Positions 1 through 8,666 of a stretch of 64,000 nt of DNA are shown one piece after another. The position numbers and the translations under genes are program-made. The stretch covers positions 1 to 64,000 of the forward strand of contig JAZKAR010000025.1 in NCBI GenBank assembly GCA_040389065.1, written 5' to 3'. A model generated the notes under the pieces. The model was not told the DNA's origin and did no database searches. It saw nothing but the letters and a program-made list of their open reading frames with translations. This DNA comes from JAZKAR01 sp040389065 (GTDB taxonomy: Bacteria > Pseudomonadota > Gammaproteobacteria > Burkholderiales > Casimicrobiaceae). Within the stretch, counting starts at the first letter, position 1. Each line of letters opens with the position of its first letter.

Positions 1-1750
1 GACACTTCACCGCCATGACCATCTACAACTTGGTAGCTTAAGTTAACGGCTCCGTTGTAGTCAGCCGCTGGCGTTACTGTAAACGTACCATTGCCGTTAT
101 CTACTACGGTGCCATGGTTTGCACTTAAACCAGCAACCGATAATGTATCACCATCGACATCACTGAAACCAGCTAACAAATCACTCGCTTGTACTGTGTA
201 GGAAATGTCTTCTGTTCCGGCTGCTAATACCGCTGCTGTTCCTGTTAATACAGGAGCATCATTTACTGCGTTGAGGGTAAACGATTGGGTCGCGGACACT
301 TCACCGCCATGACCATCTACAACTTGGTAGCTTAAGTTAACAGTACCGCTGTAATTAGGTGCAGGTGTCACTGTAAACGTGCCATTTCCGTTATCTATCA
401 CGGTACCGTGGTTAGCGCTTAAATCAGCGACTGACAGTGTATCGCCATCCACATCACTGAAACCAGCCAGCAAATCACTTGCTTGAATCGTGTAGGCAAC
501 ATCTTCTGTTCCTGCTGCTAATACCGCTGCTGTTCCTGTTAATACAGGGGCATCATTTACTGTGTTGAGGGTAAACGATTGCGTGGCTGACACTTCACCG
601 CTATGACCATCTACAACTTGGTAGCTTAAGTTAACTGCTCCGTTGTAGTCAGCCGCTGGCGTTACTGTGAACGTACCATTGCCGTTATCTACAACAGTTC
701 CATGGTTAGCACTTAAGTTAGCTATTGAAAGCGTATCGCCATCAATATCACTGAAACCAGTCAACAGATTAGCCGCTTGAATAATATATGAGCTATCTTC
801 TGTTCCTGTTGTCAACACTGCAGGAGTTCCGGTTAATATGGGGGCATCATTAACAGCGGTTAAGTTAAAGGTTTGCGTTGCAACCGTACTACCACCGTAA
901 CCATCTACAACATTGTAAGTTAAGCTTACTGCGCCGTTGTAATTAGCCGCTGGCGTAAACGTCCAGCTACCATTTCCATTATTTACAAGTGCGCCATGAT
1001 TAGCACTTAGGTTAGCTATTGAAAGCGTATCGCCATCAACGTCTGTGAAACCAGCCAACAAATTAGCGGCTTGAATAATGTACGAGCTATCTTCTGCCCC
1101 TGCCGCCAACACTGCAGGAGTTCCAGTTAACAGAGGTGCATCATTTACTGCAGTTAGGTTAAAGGATTGCGTAGTAGCAACACTTCCACCATGACCATCT
1201 ACAACATTGTAAGTTAAGCTTACTGCACCGTTGTAATTAGCCGCTGGCGTAAACGTCCAGCTACCATTTCCATTATTTACAAGTGCGCCATGATTAGCAC
1301 TTAGGTTAGCTATTGAAAGCGTATCGCCATCAACGTCTGTGAAACCAGCCAACAAATTAGCGGCTTGAATAATGTACGAGCTATCTTCTGCCCCTGCCGC
1401 CAACACTGCAGGAGTTCCAGTTAACAGAGGTGCATCATTTACTGCAGTTAGGTTAAAGGATTGCGTAGTAGCAGCACTTCCACCATGACTATCTATAACA
1501 TTGTAAGTTAAGCTTACTGCGCCGTTGTAATTAGCCGCTGGCGTAAATGTCCAGGTTCCATTCGCATTTGTTGTTACCGTACCATGATCAACGCTCAAAT
1601 TAGCTACTGATAAAACAGTATCATTTGCGTCTATATCAGTAAAACCAGCGAGAAGATTGCTTGCACTAATAGTATAAGAAGTATCTTCTATACCAGCAGC
1701 TAAGGTTGCTTTTGTTCCCGTTAGTACCGGAATATCATTAACGCCTGAAA
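1..1750 (-). repeat. Tandem 294-bp (98-codon) repeats inside the adhesin gene
   Basis: The landmark CCATCTACAAC or a close variant recurs at 19, 313, 607, 901, 1195 and 1489, an exact 294-bp period. The units starting near 883 and 1177 are almost identical at nucleotide level over their whole length. The units nearer the N-terminus are more diverged. This indicates recent unit duplication or gene conversion, and copy number is likely to vary between strains. Confidence 0.95.
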
Positions 1751-2204
1751 TTTGAACTGTAGCCGTCGCCCAGCTGTATGTTCCAGCTGTAGACTTTATT
1801 GCATAAGTAAAAGAGTCGGTCGTAAACTCGCCTGCTCCAAGTTTTTGAAAACTTGCTTTGACAGCAGCATCAATTGTACTGGCATCATAAGATACTTTTG
1901 CAGTATTAGCAGTAGCAGAAGTAATCTTTATAGTTGCTCCTAACCTGCTAAATTGAGCAACTCCTACGGCATCTTGGGCTTTAAGTGGGCTATTGCTGCT
2001 TGACAATGTGCCATCAGCATTCACTAATAATCCACCGGTACTATCTAAAGACCATATCGTAGCCGTAGCTGCTGCATCATCATTGGCTTTAACATCAAGC
2101 GTAACAATGGTAGACAGGTTATCTTCGGTAATGCCTGTACCTAAATTACCTGTAGTTGTAGTTAAAAAATTATCATTTTGAGCTTGAAGAGTAGCAGCAG
2201 GCAT
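1..2204 (-). CDS. Giant repetitive cadherin/Ig-like adhesin, N-terminal part (partial at left edge)
   Basis: The frame is open from an ATG at 2204 to the left edge (734 complete codons), so the C-terminus lies outside. There is no signal peptide: the protein begins MPAATLQAQND. About 150 residues of unique N-terminus are followed by at least five and a half copies of a 98-residue module with motifs such as GFTDVDGDTLS, NGNGSWTFTPAANYNG and YNVVDGHGG, typical of VCBS/cadherin-like repeats in very large surface proteins. Such proteins without a Sec signal are usually exported by type I secretion through a C-terminal signal. The TolC-type gene just upstream on the same strand fits this. Surface adhesion or biofilm function is inferred; the C-terminal export signal cannot be seen. 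Confidence 0.85.
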   Translation of the reverse strand, partial: MPAATLQAQNDNFLTTTTGNLGTGITEDNLSTIVTLDVKANDDAAATATIWSLDSTGGLLVNADGTLSSSNSPLKAQDAVGVAQFSRLGATIKITSATANTAKVSYDASTIDAAVKASFQKLGAGEFTTDSFTYAIKSTAGTYSWATATVQISGVNDIPVLTGTKATLAAGIEDTSYTISASNLLAGFTDIDANDTVLSVANLSVDHGTVTTNANGTWTFTPAANYNGAVSLTYNVIDSHGGSAATTQSFNLTAVNDAPLLTGTPAVLAAGAEDSSYIIQAANLLAGFTDVDGDTLSIANLSANHGALVNNGNGSWTFTPAANYNGAVSLTYNVVDGHGGSVATTQSFNLTAVNDAPLLTGTPAVLAAGAEDSSYIIQAANLLAGFTDVDGDTLSIANLSANHGALVNNGNGSWTFTPAANYNGAVSLTYNVVDGYGGSTVATQTFNLTAVNDAPILTGTPAVLTTGTEDSSYIIQAANLLTGFSDIDGDTLSIANLSANHGTVVDNGNGTFTVTPAADYNGAVNLSYQVVDGHSGEVSATQSFTLNTVNDAPVLTGTAAVLAAGTEDVAYTIQASDLLAGFSDVDGDTLSVADLSANHGTVIDNGNGTFTVTPAPNYSGTVNLSYQVVDGHGGEVSATQSFTLNAVNDAPVLTGTAAVLAAGTEDISYTVQASDLLAGFSDVDGDTLSVAGLSANHGTVVDNGNGTFTVTPAADYNGAVNLSYQVVDGHGGEV

Positions 2205-2428
2205 TTTTTTCCTTTACGAAGCAAAGCTATGCCTACTTACAACTCAAGGCACAAATTTTGCTATCTATTATTTGAATGTTAACGATACGGTTTATTAAAC
2301 TTTTGCTAGTTTACATACCTTAACAAAATTTAGTAATACTTTTATTTATTATTTAAACTATGGATTTTTAATTGAATTAAATTTCTTGTTTAGACACAAC
2401 TCTTTTTCTGTGTTGCCGAGGTTTAATT

Positions 2429-3787
2429 TCAATGCATTTTCGCAACAAAATAGATAGCTGCTATTTCTTTCAAGTCTTTTTCACTTAAGACTCCAGCTAA
2501 AAATCGTAATCGAAGATAGCTTGATAAATAGGTATATTGCGCTTGAGCTAAATCACGCTTACTGGCTGTTAGTTGTTGCTGAGCATTGAGAATATCGAGA
2601 TTAATACGTATACCACCGCTAACACTTTTTCGTGTTGCTTCAATTAACTCACTTGCTGATGCCACTGATTTTATCAGTGCATGAATACGCGCTTGGCTAC
2701 TGGAAGCTAAATCATATTGTTTTCGTAATTCCACTAGTGTTTTGAGTGTTATAGCTTCAAGATCATCATTCGCTTTTTCTGAGTTTGCGGCGGCCTGTTG
2801 TGTAGCCGCTGTTACATAGCCGCCTGAATATAATGGAATATTTAGTTGAACACCAATACTCCGCACTGTAGATCGCTGGTTATATGTATTGATGGCATCT
2901 GAATCATTTTTACCAACACTGGCAATCATATCTAAACGTGGCATATGGCCTGCACGATTTTTTTCAACATCCTGCTGCGATGCTTTAACAACATTGCGTT
3001 GCATCGTTATTTCAGCATTATTTTTTAGCGCAGTTGTTTTCCATTCTTCAAATGATTGAGCAGCAGACGCTTGTATTTTAAAATGATCAGATAATGGATC
3101 AAGAGACTCTACTTCAATGCCAATGATTGCTGCCAGTGTATGGCGCACTGTTCGTAAGGCATCTTGCGCTTCAATTACCTGAGCGTCAGCTAAATCAAGT
3201 TTTGCCTGCGTTTCAAGCATATCAGTTTTTGTACCTTCCCCTTGCTTAAATAGGCGTGTATTTAATTGCAGTTGCTCAGCAAATGCATCACGTTGCGCTT
3301 GGGCAAGGGTTAATTGCTTTTCTGCATATTGTGCATCAGCATAGGCACCAAATAACCGAATGATGATTTCCTGTTTTTGCCCATCAAATTTAGCATCACT
3401 ATATTCTGTTTGCGCTAATCCCTGACGGTAACGTGCAACCCCTTCTGTATTAATAATGGATTGCCGCAACGAAATAGATTGCGTTTCACTTCTGTAATTA
3501 GGATGTGTTGTAACAGGTGTACCAAAAAAGCCAGGGGCTGTAACATCAGCCCTGACTTTTGCTGTTGCATAGTTAATAGCAACCGTTGGTAATAAGCTTG
3601 AGCGCCCTATTCCTGCATAGTATTGCCCTGCTTCATTCTCATGAACCGCTGAATGGTAAACAGGGTCATGCTGTAACGCAGCGATATAAGCATCCCATAA
3701 GCCTAATGCAGAGGCAGGGTGAGATTGAAACAAGCATAAAGATACCGCCGCTATGCTCACCCTACTCAGGGAAGTAAACCCACTCAT
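2429..3787 (-). CDS. TolC-family outer-membrane efflux/secretion protein
   Basis: This 452-residue protein has an N-terminal signal peptide ending near SHPASA, then LGLWDAYIAALQHDPVY, the usual start of mature TolC. The rest is the two-fold repeated helical and strand pattern of the outer membrane efflux family, with a second half starting around residue 245 and the conserved YSGGYV and LDILNAQQQL segments. It would form a trimeric outer-membrane channel for an ABC or RND exporter. Its position 225 bp upstream of the giant adhesin on the same strand suggests type I secretion of that protein. No membrane-fusion protein or ABC exporter gene lies in the window; they may be beyond the left edge. 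Confidence 0.92.
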   Translation of the reverse strand: MSGFTSLSRVSIAAVSLCLFQSHPASALGLWDAYIAALQHDPVYHSAVHENEAGQYYAGIGRSSLLPTVAINYATAKVRADVTAPGFFGTPVTTHPNYRSETQSISLRQSIINTEGVARYRQGLAQTEYSDAKFDGQKQEIIIRLFGAYADAQYAEKQLTLAQAQRDAFAEQLQLNTRLFKQGEGTKTDMLETQAKLDLADAQVIEAQDALRTVRHTLAAIIGIEVESLDPLSDHFKIQASAAQSFEEWKTTALKNNAEITMQRNVVKASQQDVEKNRAGHMPRLDMIASVGKNDSDAINTYNQRSTVRSIGVQLNIPLYSGGYVTAATQQAAANSEKANDDLEAITLKTLVELRKQYDLASSSQARIHALIKSVASASELIEATRKSVSGGIRINLDILNAQQQLTASKRDLAQAQYTYLSSYLRLRFLAGVLSEKDLKEIAAIYFVAKMH

Positions 3788-3831
3788 TCAGTTTCTTTCT
3801 ATCCAAAAACACTTATAAATTTTTTATATAC

Positions 3832-4746
3832 TTAAACTTTAGGTTGCGCTCTAGCCACCTGTAACGCACTAGCAATCAATCCACTCATTTCGCTTAAATT
3901 AGCAGGAACAATAATTGAATTATTCGTTTTAGCTAACTGTGCGAAAGCATTTACATACTGCTCAGCTACCTTCAAATTCACTGCATCTTCTCCGCCGGGT
4001 TCCCTGATTGCTGCCGCAGTCACTCTCAAGGCTTGAGCACTCGCTTCTGCAATTGCCAAAATAGCAGCCGCTTGCCCTTCCGCTCGGTTAATAGCAGCTT
4101 GTTTCTCTCCCTCAGACTTAGCAATAGAAGCCTCGCGCTCACCGGTCGCAATATTAATTTGTTCTTGTTTGCGACCTTCTGAAGCCGCAATAAGGGCACG
4201 CTTTTCACGTTCAGCAGTAATTTGAGCCTGCATAGAATGTAAAATTTCTTTAGGAGGCGTTAAATCTTTAATTTCATAGCGCAACACTTTTACACCCCAG
4301 TTAGCGGCTGACTCATCAATTGCTGACACAATAGTCGTATTAATGTGATCACGCTCTTCAAATGTTTTATCTAGCTCCATTTTCCCTATTACCGAGCGCA
4401 AGGTAGTTTGTGCGAGTTGAGTAATTGCGCTGATATAATTAGATGATCCATACGACGCCCGCATAGGGTCTGTTACTTGAAAATACAAAATGCCATCAAC
4501 TTGTAGCTGGGTATTATCGCGGGTGATACACACCTGCGGAGGTACATCAAGAGGAATTTCTTTAAGAACATGTTTATAGGCGATACGATCAATAAAGGGC
4601 AACACAATGTTTAACCCAGGCCCTAAGGTAGAGTGATATTTACCTAAGCGCTCAACGACCCAAGCATGTTGTTGCGGCACCACATTAATCGTTTTAAAAA
4701 CAAATACGCCTGCGAGAACAAACAGAATTAAAGCGATTATTTCCAT
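3832..4746 (-). CDS. SPFH/band 7 membrane protein, QmcA/stomatin-like
   Basis: The protein has one N-terminal transmembrane helix (residues 2-20, EIIALILFVLAGVFVF), then a band 7 domain starting NVVPQQHAWVVERLGKYH. An Ala/Glu-rich coiled coil follows (AEREKRALIAASEG, GEREASIAKSEGEKQAAINRAEG), as in QmcA/YbbK and paraslipins. It is about 304 residues, normal for the family. I chose the ATG at 4746 because AAAGGA lies 7 bases before it; a TTG at 4761 overlaps the nfeD stop and is less likely. It is paired with nfeD immediately upstream, the classic NfeD-SPFH arrangement linked to membrane microdomains and protein quality control. Confidence 0.9.
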   Translation of the reverse strand: MEIIALILFVLAGVFVFKTINVVPQQHAWVVERLGKYHSTLGPGLNIVLPFIDRIAYKHVLKEIPLDVPPQVCITRDNTQLQVDGILYFQVTDPMRASYGSSNYISAITQLAQTTLRSVIGKMELDKTFEERDHINTTIVSAIDESAANWGVKVLRYEIKDLTPPKEILHSMQAQITAEREKRALIAASEGRKQEQINIATGEREASIAKSEGEKQAAINRAEGQAAAILAIAEASAQALRVTAAAIREPGGEDAVNLKVAEQYVNAFAQLAKTNNSIIVPANLSEMSGLIASALQVARAQPKV

Positions 4747-4757
4747 TGTTAATCCTT

Positions 4758-5210
4758 TCAAGGATGGCTGGATACAGTATTCGACACAATAAAATGGCTG
4801 CCACGAACTTCAAGAATAGTGAATAATCCTGGCAAAGCAGTGGCCCCTGGCGCTAATTCAACATCCCACATTGCGCCCCGATGCATCACCCGTGCTTTCG
4901 CTACACCTTCGCTAGTATCCCATTGCTTAATAGAAAGCGCTTGACCAATATCAAGGTTTATATTTGGGTCATGTGCTGCATCAGTTTTTTTATGTACTTT
5001 CACTAGCTTGCTGCGACTTAAGGTGTACATTGCGACAATAGCGATGCCTCCTGAGACAAGTAACGAAATCATTGTACTTGCCCCCATCCAGGCGGCTAGC
5101 CCACCTACCGCACAGCCAATGGCTATCATGAGCAAATACAAGGTACCCGTAAACATTTCAAGCATTGCCATCGCCGCAGCCACCACTAACCAAACTTTCC
5201 AATCAGCCAT
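4758..5210 (-). CDS. NfeD-like membrane protein
   Basis: This 150-residue protein has three hydrophobic segments in the first 75 residues and a small C-terminal beta-barrel (OB-like) domain beginning around GQALSIKQWDTSEGVAKARVMHRG, the layout of short NfeD (NfeD1b/YbbJ) proteins. It starts at the ATG at 5210, with AAGGAG seven bases upstream. The stop lies 12 bases before the ATG of the SPFH gene, whose ribosome site sits in this gap, so the two are translated from one mRNA. NfeD proteins partner with SPFH proteins in the inner membrane. The exact role is not known. Confidence 0.9.
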   Translation of the reverse strand: MADWKVWLVVAAAMAMLEMFTGTLYLLMIAIGCAVGGLAAWMGASTMISLLVSGGIAIVAMYTLSRSKLVKVHKKTDAAHDPNINLDIGQALSIKQWDTSEGVAKARVMHRGAMWDVELAPGATALPGLFTILEVRGSHFIVSNTVSSHP

Positions 5211-5298
5211 TGAGCACTCCTTTTACGTGTGTAATGCGTCTGAATCCTAACATGCTAGTGATTCATCATTACTAAAATCGGAGGGTGCCTGCTAAAAG

Positions 5299-5895
5299 CT
5301 AAATGTTTGCTAAACGTTGCAAGGAAAATTTATCATTGGCAATAAAATGTTTGCTACTCAAAAGATGCGTTTTTACTAATGTGTATACGTACTCAGCAGC
5401 CTTTTCAGGTCTTTTTATATCATGGCTCTTAATCAAATCTTCACGACCAAATAGTGAACGCATTGCATTTGATCTCGCTTCAATGGCTAATTGGCGTGCC
5501 CTTTCTTCACCATAGGTGCTAACCACAAATGTTCGAATATGCCGTTTACCTTCTTTATCTTTCCAGAAAGCTTGCCAACTAGGATACTCAGTGACAACTC
5601 CATGGTTATTTTTATACTTATTAACATAGCGCCCTACTCCAGGAGTGCCGGACGTATTACGGTGCTGACACCCTCGCCTTTTCCACAAAGCATAATCATC
5701 AGTATCTAGTTGTTTTAATAGTTCATCCCGAAACGTAATAGCTGCTTCTAATGCTTTTTGCTTTCCTTCATACACAGTATCGCTAAAATGCTTGGTAATC
5801 GCTTGATTAGCACGTCGAATGGTTACATGCCAGCTATGAGTATCTGCACGGTCAATACGACGAATATAACGATAAGTTTGCTGAACGGTAGCCAT
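5299..5895 (-). CDS. AP2/ERF-like DNA-binding domain protein
   Basis: This is a 198-residue soluble, basic protein. The middle segment (about residues 80-145) reads SGTPGVGRY ... YPSWQAFWKDKEGKRHIRTF ... GEERARQLAIEARSNAM. It resembles an AP2 fold: a Gly-Val start, three strands with a conserved Trp, then a helix rich in Ala and Arg. Residues 10-57 (HSWHVTIRRANQAITKHFSD ... KALEAAITFRDEL) look like a second, more diverged copy. Bacterial AP2 proteins are mostly phage or homing-endonuclease associated, or regulators. No nuclease motif is visible here. It is monocistronic, facing the same way as nfeD, with about 800 empty bases upstream. Function unknown. Confidence 0.6.
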   Translation of the reverse strand: MATVQQTYRYIRRIDRADTHSWHVTIRRANQAITKHFSDTVYEGKQKALEAAITFRDELLKQLDTDDYALWKRRGCQHRNTSGTPGVGRYVNKYKNNHGVVTEYPSWQAFWKDKEGKRHIRTFVVSTYGEERARQLAIEARSNAMRSLFGREDLIKSHDIKRPEKAAEYVYTLVKTHLLSSKHFIANDKFSLQRLANI

Positions 5896-6700
5896 AAAAA
5901 AACACTAACAAAAAAAATAATTTTATAGCAATTTCACCCCAAAAGAAACACTTAACATCAAAAAACTTGTTTATATTCTTATAGATACAATCAAACCCCT
6001 CATAAGTAAATTGCCCCTTAAGATTTTTTTAGCCCTCATCAATCAATAGTTTTAACATTGCTTCCTTACAGCATGTATAGCCTTTGCCCTATTTTCAGCG
6101 TTTATATCTATGAACCCTTATAGCCTATACACTTACCTACTGCGATAATGCGCATCTAAACAACTTAATTTTTCTTGATTCGACTAGCGTAAACTGCGCT
6201 ATCGGTACTAAGGCTTAAGTTAAGGCTTGTTTTTATACAGCACGTACTTTGCTCTTTTTCATAGCGCTATAGATTAAACTTTAACTACCAATTAAAGAAT
6301 TCCCATTGTTTAAATTTGAATAAACATTATTAATTTCAAATACTTAGCAAAAAATATACTTGACAAGCAACAAAAAAAGCTTTACATTGCAACACCTAAC
6401 ATATTGATTTAGATAAAAATACTTATGGAACCTTTATTTTTTTTATATAGTCTATCTTTTTATCTATTTTTTATATATCAAATGTTTTATTCGGGTATGA
6501 AATGCTTTTGTAGATCACTTCACTATAAAAATTTAATGAATCTAATAATGCCTAGTGAATGGCTAACCAATAATTTTATGTTTTTATTAGTGTCGCCTAT
6601 CGAAATAAAATAAAACTAGTTTAGTTTAAAAAATTAAATACATAAACTTCTCAGAAGTTTTTAATCCTCTATTTTCTAAAATAAAGTTTATATTCTATTT
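5896..6700. other. Long AT-rich intergenic region without a recognisable gene
   Basis: These 805 bases separate two divergent genes and contain poly-A/T runs. A 63-codon frame at 6425-6613 is made almost only of Phe, Leu, Tyr and Ile from AT-rich codons and has no convincing ribosome site, so I do not call it. The region presumably holds the promoters of both flanking genes. I see no RNA gene, repeat element or clear operator. Confidence 0.5.
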
Positions 6701-7780
6701 ATGATGAAAAACAAAAGCACCCTATTGCCTAAATTTCAATTTTTAGCTTATTTATTTTTTATAACAATAACAAAAAAAAGTATGGCAGGCGCATGCCAAA
6801 GTTACCCTCTTACTTCTTTTCATAAAGAATTATTAGCTGTTACAACTCCGCATACTTTTTCTAAGGATTGCGTAGAGTATGGAATGAACGTTACATTAAA
6901 AAGCTTAGCTAAAACTGATCATCAGTTTTTTTCAAGCTGTAGCTCTCCTGCTGGTTTTCCTAAACCTTCTAATGTTCCAGTATGTGTAACAGAAGACTAT
7001 GTTAATGTTACTCAAAAATCAATTGAAGTCATTGGCGACTGCTTAGAGCTTCCTATTAAAGAAATTTTACCGAAACTCAAGGGTGAAAGCGGCTTTTTCC
7101 ATAATGCCTTAGGGCGTGGATACGATGCTGGCATTGGTCAAATGACTAAAGGTGCCATTATTGATGCAAAAAGACATATGAAAGTTTTAAAAGAACATGT
7201 TTGGCGCAAAGCCCCTACAAATGCCTCGTGCCAGTTTATTAAAAATCATTGGGATGAATTAACAAAAGTAACTTCAGCATCAGTAGAAAACCGTTGTGAA
7301 TTAACCAGCTGGCCTTTAAACCCATTTAAAAATTTCTTATGGTTTGGATCTTATTTTTTATGGCTTAGAAAATTAGTTGAAAATGAATATGATTATAAAA
7401 AAATAAAAAATAAAATTCCTAATATTAATCATAAGGCCTTAAAAAACATATTAGCCAATGTGGCCTATAATACCGGCCCTAATCAGATTATAAATGTATT
7501 ATCTGATTTTTTAGATAAAAGAAAAAAATCTGGTAAAACCGTAACAAAAGAAGATTTTAATTTCAAAAGTGATTTAGGCTGGATTAATCTTGTTAAACCT
7601 GAATTATGGAAATCGATTCCTATTCAATCTCTAACGTTTCCTGGTTATGTTAAAATTTATTTAAACCTTGGTCACCCCGGTTACTTACCTGATTTAATGA
7701 AACAAATTTATAATTATAATAATGTATTAGGTGAAAATACTTGCACCCCTAACAAAATTGAAGGTTACCTTGCAATTTAA
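6701..7780 (+). CDS. Exported SLT/lysozyme-fold protein, very AT-rich
   Basis: The 359-residue protein has an N-terminal hydrophobic export signal (FLAYLFFITI, cleavage likely near residue 30) and several cysteines expected to be oxidised outside the cytoplasm. Residues 129-149 carry GESGF and GIGQMT, and residues 255-260 carry AYNTGP. These match, in order and spacing, the catalytic Glu (E129), the G-x-x-Q motif and the YNxG motif of soluble lytic transglycosylases. The domain is longer than usual, with an insert (about 165-245) between the second and third motifs. It probably cleaves peptidoglycan or glycan in the periplasm. The gene is much richer in A+T than its neighbours, suggesting transfer. 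Substrate and biological role are unknown. Confidence 0.6.
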   Translation: MMKNKSTLLPKFQFLAYLFFITITKKSMAGACQSYPLTSFHKELLAVTTPHTFSKDCVEYGMNVTLKSLAKTDHQFFSSCSSPAGFPKPSNVPVCVTEDYVNVTQKSIEVIGDCLELPIKEILPKLKGESGFFHNALGRGYDAGIGQMTKGAIIDAKRHMKVLKEHVWRKAPTNASCQFIKNHWDELTKVTSASVENRCELTSWPLNPFKNFLWFGSYFLWLRKLVENEYDYKKIKNKIPNINHKALKNILANVAYNTGPNQIINVLSDFLDKRKKSGKTVTKEDFNFKSDLGWINLVKPELWKSIPIQSLTFPGYVKIYLNLGHPGYLPDLMKQIYNYNNVLGENTCTPNKIEGYLAI

Positions 7781-7997
7781 TTTCAAAATAGCATTAATGT
7801 TTAATTTCATGAATATGATTTTAAAACCAATATTTTCTTTTAAGTGTACTATTTTCTAAAAATAATTTATGTCTAAATAAATTTTTATAAAGTATTACTT
7901 TGCAGCAATCTAGCAAAAAACACATGCATTAAAGAATACAGCAAGTTGTTAAGACGCTGAGCATATCCTACTACCTAAGGTCTAAACACTTAAAAGT

Positions 7998-8666
7998 TCA
8001 AAATGAAATATCTAGCAAGGTATACTTCTCCCACCCTATTGCATCAAAATGCCACCACTCTGTTGCAATACCTTTAAAACCTGCCTCATGCATCGCTTGC
8101 TCTAATATCTGCAAATGTTTTTTAGCTTGCTGAGAATGCCCTTTGTAGTTTCTATGGGCTTTTTCAGAAAAATCATCGAAATCTGTTGGCATCTCAAGCG
8201 GCAAACCTTTTTCATCCGCCAGACTAACATCCACTGCCATTCCTCGATTGTGGCGTGATCCTGCTATAGGTAAACCTTCACTTAAAATAGGTTTTGCTAC
8301 ATAGCGTGCATCGGGAACGAGTCTCCAAAATGTCTGCTGGATACTAAAAGGTCGATAACAATCAAATACAATTAAGCGTTTATTATTTTGTTGAAGTAGT
8401 TTCTGTACGTATATCAATTGTGCAGCAGCTTCTTTACGCAAGAGGCATTTAGCAGCAGGGTACACCGCTCGCCCTATAAAATTATTAACAGTGGCATAGC
8501 GAATATCTAATTTAATGAAGGAATTGATAGAAGCAATATCCACCAACTGTATCGGTTCTTGTACCAGCTCTTGTGCTAGCTTTTCTGACGACATTTCTGC
8601 GCAATAAGGCTCAACACTTTGAGCGATCAGCACAATACCTAGTATCCATTTTTTTACATTTATCAA
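7998..8666 (-). CDS. D-alanyl-D-alanine dipeptidase, VanX/DdpX family
   Basis: This 222-residue protein has a signal-like N-terminus (KKWILGIVLIAQSVEP) and the M15D zinc peptidase motifs: SRHNRGMAVDVSL (zinc ligands H139 and D146), then EWWHFD (catalytic E203, ligand H206). An early FDCYRPF segment supplies the conserved Arg. The enzyme hydrolyses D-Ala-D-Ala. With an export signal it should act in the periplasm on dipeptide released during wall turnover, as DdpX does, rather than causing vancomycin resistance. It directly abuts the upstream L,D-transpeptidase gene (stop at 8667), so the two form an operon. Confidence 0.92.
   Translation of the reverse strand: MINVKKWILGIVLIAQSVEPYCAEMSSEKLAQELVQEPIQLVDIASINSFIKLDIRYATVNNFIGRAVYPAAKCLLRKEAAAQLIYVQKLLQQNNKRLIVFDCYRPFSIQQTFWRLVPDARYVAKPILSEGLPIAGSRHNRGMAVDVSLADEKGLPLEMPTDFDDFSEKAHRNYKGHSQQAKKHLQILEQAMHEAGFKGIATEWWHFDAIGWEKYTLLDISF

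Noticed and set aside
1..1750. CRISPR-like or minisatellite explanation for the 294-bp repeats
   Set aside because: The period is an exact multiple of three, the frame is open throughout and the products are cadherin-like modules, so they are protein repeats.
6425..6613. 63-codon hydrophobic frame
   Set aside because: It consists almost only of Phe/Leu/Tyr/Ile codons expected from AT-rich DNA, has no ribosome site and no recognisable segment.
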